Below, in pieces: positions 6,761-11,703 of a DNA stretch of 11,703 nucleotides. The notes beneath the pieces were generated by a model. It was given only the letters and a program-made list of their open reading frames with translations, was not told the DNA's origin and searched no databases. Position numbers and translations under genes: made by a program. Every line of letters starts with the position of its first letter. Positions within the stretch are counted from its first letter, which is position 1. The stretch covers positions 1-11,703 of the forward strand of contig CAKTVN010000032.1 of NCBI GenBank assembly GCA_934623545.1, in the 5' to 3' direction. The stretch comes from an uncultured Oscillospiraceae bacterium. Its GTDB lineage: Bacteria > Bacillota > Clostridia > Oscillospirales > Oscillospiraceae.

Positions 6761-7708
6761 ATGGTGCAAACAGATCGGATCGTCTGCGTCGCCGGACCGA
6801 CCGCCTCCGGCAAGACGCGGCTCGCGGTGGAGCTGGCGAAGCGGCTTGACGCGGAGGTCGTCTCCTGCGACTCCATGCAGGTTTACCGCGGCATGGACAT
6901 CGGTACGGCAAAGCCGACCAGGGCAGAGATGCAGGGTGTGCCGCACCATATGATCGACGTCGCCGACCCTGCGGAGGATTTTTCCGTCGGGCGCTACACC
7001 GAGATGGCGGATGCGTGCATTCAGGACATTCTCTCACGCGGAAAAGCCGTGATCGTCGCGGGCGGGACGGGGCTGTATATGGACAGCCTGATCGCCGGGC
7101 GCAGCTTTGCGCCGGTACCCGCGACCGGAAAGCGCGAGGCGCTGGAGCGGCGCGCCGAGGAAGAGGGCGTCGAGGCGCTCCACCGGGAGCTTGCCGCGGT
7201 CGACCCCGAGACGGCGGCGCGGCTTCCGCTCGCCGACCGGCGGCGGATCATCCGTGCGCTCGAGGTCTATGCCGAAACGGGCAGGACCATCACAGAGCAC
7301 AATGAGCAGACCCGGAAAATTCCGCCGCGCTACCATCCGGTCTGGCTCGGCATGACGTTTGCGTGCCGCGCGGACCTCTATGAGCGCATCGACCGGCGGG
7401 TGGACGAGATGCTGCGGCAGGGGCTTGTGGATGAAGTATCGTCGTTGCTGCGCCGCGGCGTGCCCGAGACGGCGACCGCCATGCAGGCGATCGGCTATAA
7501 GGAGATGACCGGCGCGCTGCGCGGCGAGACGAGTGTCGAGGCGGCGGCGGAGCTCATCCGCAAGCGCTCGCGCAACTATGCCAAACGCCAGCTCACATGG
7601 TTCCGCCGGAATCCAGAGATGTTCTGGCTGAAGCAGACGCTTCCGCTCGATTTTTCCGCAGTTTTTGAGGCTGCGCTGCACCATATTCCTTTTTTCGCGG
7701 GGCAATGA
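6761..7708 (+). CDS. miaA: MiaA, tRNA dimethylallyltransferase
   Basis: This 315-residue enzyme transfers a dimethylallyl group from dimethylallyl diphosphate to N6 of A37 in tRNAs that read UNN codons. Its product, i6A, is the substrate of MiaB. The P-loop GPTASGKT is at 12-19. The segment SCDSMQVYRGMDIGTAKPT follows with the likely catalytic D37. VAGGTGLY is near 101-106, and RRIIRALEVY and QAIGYKEM are also family hallmarks. Length is normal. The ATG at 6761 is preceded by overlapping GGAGG and GGGAGG sites (6745-6754). An in-frame TTG at 6740, overlapping the mutL end, is less likely because it lacks its own binding site. The close link to mutL upstream and hfq downstream is common in bacteria. 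Confidence 0.97.
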   Translation: MVQTDRIVCVAGPTASGKTRLAVELAKRLDAEVVSCDSMQVYRGMDIGTAKPTRAEMQGVPHHMIDVADPAEDFSVGRYTEMADACIQDILSRGKAVIVAGGTGLYMDSLIAGRSFAPVPATGKREALERRAEEEGVEALHRELAAVDPETAARLPLADRRRIIRALEVYAETGRTITEHNEQTRKIPPRYHPVWLGMTFACRADLYERIDRRVDEMLRQGLVDEVSSLLRRGVPETATAMQAIGYKEMTGALRGETSVEAAAELIRKRSRNYAKRQLTWFRRNPEMFWLKQTLPLDFSAVFEAALHHIPFFAGQ

Positions 7709-7770
7709 TGCTACGATATGGGTATTACGATCCGGCACGCAGACGCGCCGGAGGAAAAGGAGTCATACCC

Positions 7771-7995
7771 ATGTCACATACAGAGATCTATCAGGACCAG
7801 TTTTTGAACGAGACCCGCAGGAGCCGCACGCCCGTCACCGTTTTTCTGATGAACGGCTTTCAGATGCGCGGCATCATCACGGGCTTTGACCCATTTGTCA
7901 TTGTGCTGCAATCTGAGGGAAAGCAGCAGATGATCTACAAGCACGCGGTATCGACCATCATTCCGGCGATGCCGCTGAGCCTGAAGCAGGAGTGA
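7771..7995 (+). CDS. hfq: Hfq, RNA-binding Sm-like chaperone
   Basis: This 74-residue protein is a compact Hfq that should form a hexameric ring binding U-rich and A-rich RNA. The N-terminal helix contains QDQFLNETRRSRTPVTVFLMNG (Q8 and N13 in family positions). The Sm1 stretch runs through GFQMRGIITGFDPFVIVL. The Sm2 motif is IYKHAVSTIIP with Y56-K57-H58. There is almost no C-terminal tail, as is usual in Firmicutes. ATG 7771 is preceded by AAAGGAG with eight bases of spacing. The in-frame ATG at 7705 would add 22 unrelated residues and overlap miaA. Sixty-two bases separate it from miaA, a widely conserved neighbour. Which small RNAs it serves cannot be said from this window. Confidence 0.95.
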   Translation: MSHTEIYQDQFLNETRRSRTPVTVFLMNGFQMRGIITGFDPFVIVLQSEGKQQMIYKHAVSTIIPAMPLSLKQE

Positions 7996-8031
7996 GCCGG
8001 TCAGGCTCCCTGCCGAGGCAAAGGAGCCGCT

Positions 8032-9243
8032 ATGAAACAGGGCAGACACTATACAACCATCATATTATCCATCCTGCTTGCCGCGATCGTCGCCTATTTC
8101 GGCTACAGCGTCGCGACCTCCGTCCACGAGCCGCTGACAACGGCGACGGTCGTGGAGTACGAGGCGGGGTCGGGGTATTACGCGATGGGCTTCGTCGTGC
8201 GCGACGAGACCGTGATCGAGTCTCCGTATGAGATCACGGTCCTGACCGCGCGCGAGGGCGCGCGCGTGGCGGCGGGCGAGGCGGTCGCGACCGGCTATCT
8301 CAGCGGCGACGCGCAGGCGCGCCAGACGCGCATCACCGAGCTGACCAACCAGCTCGAGCAGCTCGGCTATGCCTACCGCTCCTCCTCCAGCCTCGCCGAT
8401 CAGGCGGCGCTGGACGCGGAGATCTCCAGCGACCTCACGGCGCTCGCGCGCTACATCAGCCGCCGGGACATGAACTCCATCTCCGACCTTTCTCCGGAGC
8501 TCAAGGGCATCGTTCTGCGCCGCAGCTCGGATGAGGGCGCGGGCACGGTCATCGCCGCGCAGATCACCGCGCTTCAGGGCGAGCTGGACGCACTGCGCAG
8601 TGAGGCGGAGCAGGACACCCGCACGGTCACGGCGCCCGCCGCCGGATATTTCTCAAATTCCGTCGACGGCTATGAGTCCGTGCTCACACCGGACGCGCTG
8701 GCGGATATGACCGTACAGAGCTACAACGCACTCGCAGCGGAGGAGGTCTCCGCGCACGCCGCCGGAAAGCTCATCGCCGGGAACGTGTGGTATTACGTGA
8801 CGGCGGTGCCGTCGGGCGAGCTGGGCGAGCTTCAGAAGGGCGATACGGTCAAGGTCTCTTTTGCGAGGGACTTTTATGATCAGATCGATATGACCGTTGA
8901 CCGCATCAGCGACAATCAGGCGGGCTTTCGGCTGCTGGTGCTCTCGTGCGACCGGTATATGCAGAGCGTGACGCTCCTGCGGCAGCAGTCGGCGGACGTG
9001 ATCTTTGCGTCCTATGCCGGACTGCGCGTGCCGAAGGCTGCCGTTCATGTGGACAAGAACAGCCAGGCGGGCGTCTACGTGCTCGAGGGCGCGACGGCGG
9101 TCTGGAAGGATATCAGCATCCTGCACGACAACGGCGAGAGCTACGTCGTTGAGCTGGACCGCACCTCTACGGCAAACCTCTGGCCCGGCGACGAGGTGAT
9201 CGTAAGCGCAAGGAACCTGTACGATGGAAAGGTGGTTGGATAA
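8032..9243 (+). CDS. HlyD-like membrane-anchored adaptor protein
   Basis: This 403-residue protein has one N-terminal membrane segment at about 9-29 (TIILSILLAAIVAYFGYSVA), so most of it should lie outside the membrane. The architecture resembles HlyD/membrane-fusion proteins: a lipoyl/barrel-sandwich half near 55-95, an alpha-helical hairpin near 100-200 (ITELTNQLEQLG and IAAQITALQGELDALRSEAEQ), a second lipoyl half beginning RTVTAPAAGYFS, then beta-barrel and membrane-proximal strands to the end. No transporter permease or ATPase gene is adjacent. It sits 36 bases after hfq, with AAAGGAG (8020-8026) as ribosome binding site, and is followed after one base by yggS, so translation is probably coupled. 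The division-gene context suggests a cell-envelope role, but the function is unproven. Confidence 0.75.
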   Translation: MKQGRHYTTIILSILLAAIVAYFGYSVATSVHEPLTTATVVEYEAGSGYYAMGFVVRDETVIESPYEITVLTAREGARVAAGEAVATGYLSGDAQARQTRITELTNQLEQLGYAYRSSSSLADQAALDAEISSDLTALARYISRRDMNSISDLSPELKGIVLRRSSDEGAGTVIAAQITALQGELDALRSEAEQDTRTVTAPAAGYFSNSVDGYESVLTPDALADMTVQSYNALAAEEVSAHAAGKLIAGNVWYYVTAVPSGELGELQKGDTVKVSFARDFYDQIDMTVDRISDNQAGFRLLVLSCDRYMQSVTLLRQQSADVIFASYAGLRVPKAAVHVDKNSQAGVYVLEGATAVWKDISILHDNGESYVVELDRTSTANLWPGDEVIVSARNLYDGKVVG

Positions 9244-9244
9244 A

Positions 9245-9946
9245 ATGTCCGATATTGCACAGAACATACAGAAGATCCGCGAAAACATGGCGGAGGCGGC
9301 GCGAAGCGCCGGGCGGAGCCCGGACGAAATTCTGCTCTGCGCCGCGACAAAGATGAACGGCGCCGACGCCGTCCGCGAGGCGGTCGCAGCGGGCGTGGAC
9401 TGCTGCGGCGAAAACCGCGTGCAGGAGCTGACGCAGAAGATGACGGAGGGCGCCTACACCGGAAAGCCCGTCCACTTCATCGGGCACCTTCAGACGAACA
9501 AGGTCAAGCAGGTCGTCGGGAAGGTGGATCTGATCGAGTCGGTCGACCGGACGGAGCTTCTGGAGTGTATTGAAAAGACTGCGGAAAAAATGGGCGTCGT
9601 CCAGCCGATCTTGCTGGAGGTCAACATCGGCGCGGAGGAGAGCAAGTCCGGCTTCACGCCGGAGGAAGCTCTGAAAATCGCGGCAGAAATGGACAAATTT
9701 CCCGCCTGCCGGCTGCGCGGACTCATGGCGATCCCACCAGTCAGCCTCCATCCGGGGGATAATCGAAGATATTTTGCCGAAATGCGCAAGCTTTTTGTTG
9801 ACATAAGCAAGAAAAAATACGATAATGTAGCCATGGAATGCCTTTCGATGGGAATGAGCGGCGATTACGCCGACGCCATCGCAGAGGGCGCGACCATGAT
9901 CCGCGTCGGTACCGCGATCTTTGGCGCAAGAAATTATAATGTCTGA
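9245..9946 (+). CDS. yggS: YggS/YlmE family pyridoxal-phosphate homeostasis protein
   Basis: This 233-residue single-domain TIM-barrel protein binds pyridoxal 5'-phosphate and helps keep free PLP and amino-acid pools in balance. No enzyme activity is established for the family. The PLP-binding lysine is K36 in LCAATKMN. Family motifs GENRVQEL, HFIGHLQTNKVK (from H77), LLEVNIG, KSGF, LRGLMAIPP, LSMGMSGDY and IRVGTAIFG all follow in order. The ATG at 9245 fits the family N-terminus and has AAAGGTGG at 9228-9235. An upstream ATG at 9224 overlaps the preceding gene and would add seven residues. The gene lies directly before sepF, the same arrangement as ylmE in the Bacillus division cluster. Confidence 0.95.
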   Translation: MSDIAQNIQKIRENMAEAARSAGRSPDEILLCAATKMNGADAVREAVAAGVDCCGENRVQELTQKMTEGAYTGKPVHFIGHLQTNKVKQVVGKVDLIESVDRTELLECIEKTAEKMGVVQPILLEVNIGAEESKSGFTPEEALKIAAEMDKFPACRLRGLMAIPPVSLHPGDNRRYFAEMRKLFVDISKKKYDNVAMECLSMGMSGDYADAIAEGATMIRVGTAIFGARNYNV

Positions 9947-9975
9947 CAGACACAGATATTGGAGGATACAAGATT

Positions 9976-10485
9976 ATGGGATTTATGGATGAACTCAAGA
10001 AGCTGGCGAAGCCCTACAGCGAGGATGACGACGATTTCGATGAATTCGACGACGAGCCGAGAAGGAGCACGTCGCGTCCGTCCCGCAGCTCGGCGGCTCC
10101 CGCACCGGCTCCTTCCTTCTCCGCTTTTGATGATATGGATGACAGCTCCGCCTCCTCCTCCGCGCGCCGCACGCCCGGCGGAAGCAAGGTCGTCAACATC
10201 CACACGACCGCGCAGATGCAGGTCGTGCTGGTAAAGCCCGACCGCTTTGACAATGTCTCCGACATCGCAGAGCATCTGCGCAGCAAGCACGCGGTGGTCC
10301 TGAATCTCGAGGCGACCAACAAGGACGTTGCGCGCCGTCTGGTCGACTTCCTGTCCGGCTGCGCCTACGCGCTGGACGGCAAGATCAAGAAGATCGCCAT
10401 CAGCACTTATATCATCACGCCGTACAACGTCGATATCGTGGGCGACCTAATCGACGAGCTGGAGAACAACGGCTTGTATCTCTGA
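9976..10485 (+). CDS. sepF: SepF, FtsZ-interacting membrane anchor of the division ring
   Basis: This 169-residue protein links FtsZ polymers to the cytoplasmic face of the membrane and bundles them during septum formation. The N-terminal stretch MGFMDELKKLAKPY is the expected amphipathic membrane-binding helix. A disordered region rich in Asp, Ser, Pro and Ala follows (about 16-70). The SepF core (DUF552 fold) runs from about 72 (VVNIHTTAQMQVVLVKP) through VLNLEATNKDVARRLVDFLSGCAYALDGKIKKIA to the end. The start has GGAGG at 9961-9965, ten bases upstream. It is 29 bases after yggS and 18 before divIVA. The linker is longer and more acidic than I would expect for a minimal SepF. Confidence 0.96.
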   Translation: MGFMDELKKLAKPYSEDDDDFDEFDDEPRRSTSRPSRSSAAPAPAPSFSAFDDMDDSSASSSARRTPGGSKVVNIHTTAQMQVVLVKPDRFDNVSDIAEHLRSKHAVVLNLEATNKDVARRLVDFLSGCAYALDGKIKKIAISTYIITPYNVDIVGDLIDELENNGLYL

Positions 10486-10503
10486 TAGGAGGGAGCAGAA
10501 CCC

Positions 10504-11247
10504 ATGTTTACACCGCAGGAAATTCAGGAACAGACCTTCTCGAAAGCCGTGTTCGGCGGCTATGATATGCAGCAGGTCGACGACTTCCTTGAGCCTCTGA
10601 CCGAGGACTACATCACCCTGTACAAGGAAAACGCCGTGCTCAAGTCCAAGATGAAGATTTTGGTCGAAAAGCTGGAGGAGTACCGCGCGCAGGAAGCCGG
10701 GATGAAGCGCGCCATCGCGAACGCCCAGCAGACGTGCGACAGTATGATCGCCGAGGCGCAGGCAAAATGCGCCAGCATGATGAACGACGCGCAGGGCAGC
10801 GTCCGCAGCCAGACGGCGGGGCTTCAGCAGTCCGTCGCCGAGGAAGAGGAGCGCCTGACCCGCGCCAAGCAGACGGCGCAGAATTTTATCAACGTCGTCG
10901 AGCAGGATATCCATGGTCATCTCGAGCTGCTGGAAAAGCTCAAGACGCTCGATCTCAAGACCGACGATCAGCCGAAGCAGCCCGTGCGCGAAAAGCCCTA
11001 CGACTGGAGCAAACAGGAAAAGCCCCCGATGGTGGTTCCCTCCGCGCCCGCCGCGCCGGTCTCTGCGTCCGACATTGCGTCGGAGATCTCGGAGAACCTG
11101 GAAAAATTGGTCGGCTCTGAGCCCGCGCCCGCGCAGCCGCAGCCTGCCGCGCCCGCCGCGCCGGTCACGCCGTCGCATCCCGACAGCGCCACCATCAAAT
11201 TCACCGATCTCAAGTTCGGGAAAAATTATAACCCGACCTCCGACTGA
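10504..11247 (+). CDS. divIVA: DivIVA-family polar/septal coiled-coil protein
   Basis: This 247-residue protein belongs to the DivIVA/GpsB family, whose members sit at curved membranes such as septa and poles and recruit partners. The N-terminal lipid-binding domain is FTPQEIQEQTFSKAVFGGYDMQQVDDFLEPLTEDY (1-35), followed by coiled coil to about 145 (LKSKMKILVEKLEEY; SVAEEEERLTRAKQTAQ). A tail rich in Pro and Ala runs to a C-terminal IKFTDLKFGKNY. The membrane-inserting Phe is F17, but the Arg that follows it in B. subtilis DivIVA is Gly here. AGGAGG (10487-10492) lies 11 bases before the start, just after the sepF stop. In B. subtilis, divIVA directly precedes ileS, consistent with the T-box that follows. 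No intrinsic terminator is seen after the stop codon. Confidence 0.93.
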   Translation: MFTPQEIQEQTFSKAVFGGYDMQQVDDFLEPLTEDYITLYKENAVLKSKMKILVEKLEEYRAQEAGMKRAIANAQQTCDSMIAEAQAKCASMMNDAQGSVRSQTAGLQQSVAEEEERLTRAKQTAQNFINVVEQDIHGHLELLEKLKTLDLKTDDQPKQPVREKPYDWSKQEKPPMVVPSAPAAPVSASDIASEISENLEKLVGSEPAPAQPQPAAPAAPVTPSHPDSATIKFTDLKFGKNYNPTSD

Positions 11248-11276
11248 GAAACATACGGTCCTCTGCGCGCAGGGTG

Positions 11277-11305
11277 TTGACAAACCGGCGCGGCAGGGCT
11301 AGAAT
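11277..11305 (+). promoter_or_regulatory. Sigma-A type promoter of the T-box leader
   Basis: TTGACA (11277-11282) is followed by a 17-base spacer and TAGAAT (11300-11305), close to the vegetative consensus. Transcription should start near 11312, just before the T-box structure, so the downstream gene has its own promoter in addition to any read-through from divIVA. Confidence 0.85.
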
Positions 11306-11329
11306 AGGAACGCATATTTGAAAAATGCG

Positions 11330-11556
11330 CTGATAAGGACAAGTACGCTCTTCCATGCGCGCAGAGAGCTGCCGGGCGGTGTAAGGCAGCAGCAAAAGAG
11401 AGCGGAATATCCCCTTTGAGCATCCGACCGAACGGCGACCAGTAGGCTCGGACGGGACCTCCCGTTACAGAGGCAGAGCGTCCGCGCACCGCGCGGGAAT
11501 TCAGGTGGTACCACGGCATTCGCCGCCCTGAGCATGGCTCAGGGCGGCGTTTTTTT
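11330..11556 (+). ncRNA. T-box riboswitch leader, specifier AUC (Ile)
   Basis: This mRNA leader senses uncharged tRNA. Stem I runs from GGACAAGTACGCTCT up to the AG-bulge sequence AGAGAGC and an apical hairpin GCTGCC/GGCAGC (11368-11390) with loop GGGCGGTGTAA. The lower strands CGCTCT/AGAGCG (11346-11351 with 11399-11404) bracket the specifier loop. There, GAAT-ATC-CCC fits the usual GAAU-NNN-ACC pattern, giving AUC for isoleucine at 11409-11411. The base after the specifier is C rather than the usual A. The antiterminator pairs TCAGG (11501-11505) with CCTGA (11527-11531) and CGGC (11514-11517) with GCCG (11522-11525), leaving the bulge TGGTACCA. UGGU matches an ACCA tRNA end with A73, as expected for tRNA-Ile. 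The context after divIVA also favours ileS. Confidence 0.93.
11521..11556 (+). terminator. T-box intrinsic terminator
   Basis: A perfect 13-bp stem (11521-11533 with 11537-11549) with loop ATG is followed by seven T. Its 5' arm contains the antiterminator 3' strand (11522-11531), so the two folds exclude each other, as in other transcriptional T-boxes. Confidence 0.95.
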
Positions 11557-11607
11557 GTCGGAACCTCTTCAGAGCTTCCAGTCTGACTTTCTTATACTGA
11601 TATTCAA

Positions 11608-11642
11608 TTAAAAACTTTCATTCATGAAATGGAAGTTTTTAA
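11608..11642. repeat. 15-bp AT-rich hairpin
   Basis: TTAAAAACTTTCATT pairs with AATGGAAGTTTTTAA around the loop CATGA, with a single G-T pair. The A and T runs on the two arms recall a bidirectional terminator, but the core is poor in GC, so that reading is weak. Confidence 0.75.
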
Positions 11643-11664
11643 TATGAAGATCATTATGAGACGA

Positions 11665-11695
11665 GATTCCGTGATTTTATCAAAATCACGGAATC
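11665..11695. repeat. 14-bp perfect palindrome
   Basis: GATTCCGTGATTTT pairs perfectly with AAAATCACGGAATC around the loop ATC. No T-tract follows on either strand. It begins 22 bases after the preceding hairpin. Confidence 0.8.
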
Positions 11696-11703
11696 GGTTA
11701 CGC

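Larger units (their letters stand above)
11557..11703. other. AT-rich segment after the T-box; no gene recognised
   Basis: From 11581 to the end 38 of 123 bases are G or C, far below the rest of the window. No AGGAGG-like site with a plausible ileS N-terminus is present. An ATG at 11644 opens a frame to the window edge (MKIIMRRDSVILSKSRNRLR) with a weak GGAAG nine bases upstream, but the frame runs through a palindrome and is not convincing. A minus-strand frame also enters from the right edge and stops at a TGA near 11623. The segment could be an inserted repeat or the end of a mobile element. Confidence 0.5.

Noticed and set aside
9224..9244. Earlier yggS start at 9224 overlapping the HlyD-like gene
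   Set aside because: It is possible, since AAGGA lies nine bases upstream, but the added residues are not family-like and 9245 has its own binding site.
11248..11276. Terminator after divIVA (CTGCGCGCAG palindrome)
   Set aside because: It is a short palindrome with no T-tract, overlapping the approach to the promoter.

Overview
The window reads as chromosomal core DNA from a GC-rich, Gram-positive Firmicute, most likely an Oscillospiraceae-type Clostridium. The grounds are SepF and DivIVA together with a T-box leader, an endonuclease-type MutL with no MutH, strong AGGAGG-like ribosome binding sites and GC-rich codons. The genus is an inference. Every recognisable gene lies on the + strand.

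Layout: (1) 2-565 is the 3' part of miaB (tRNA ms2i6A synthesis). (2) 566-1358 holds no credible gene. It is almost filled by an imperfect palindrome of about 760 bp centred near 943-957. Its two arms carry matching modules in mirrored order: a 14-bp hairpin with a conserved TCTTGC loop, an identical 24-base block, a CGCCC/GGGCG hairpin, a GACGTATG block and 26-base stem-loop units starting GTAGGGG. (3) 1359-7708 holds mutS, a CPBP-family membrane protease, mutL and miaA, closely spaced. (4) 7771-9243 holds hfq and an HlyD-like membrane-anchored adaptor. (5) 9245-11247 is a compact division cluster: yggS/ylmE, sepF, divIVA. (6) 11277-11556 is a sigma-A promoter followed by a complete T-box riboswitch. 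Its specifier reads as AUC (Ile) and it has a mutually exclusive antiterminator and terminator, so it is probably the ileS leader. (7) 11557-11703 is AT-rich, with two near-perfect palindromes and no recognisable ileS start.

Functionally, miaB and miaA flank the mismatch-repair pair and act in sequence on the same tRNA adenosine (A37). MutS and MutL both keep visible beta-clamp binding motifs, and MutL keeps all the C-terminal metal-site motifs, so repair probably works by MutL nicking rather than MutH. The yggS-sepF-divIVA-(ileS) order is a known Firmicute division neighbourhood, here without ylmG and ylmH.

The coding genes are conventional. The parts most worth a second look are the large non-coding mirrored repeat between miaB and mutS and the palindromic AT-rich segment that follows the T-box terminator.
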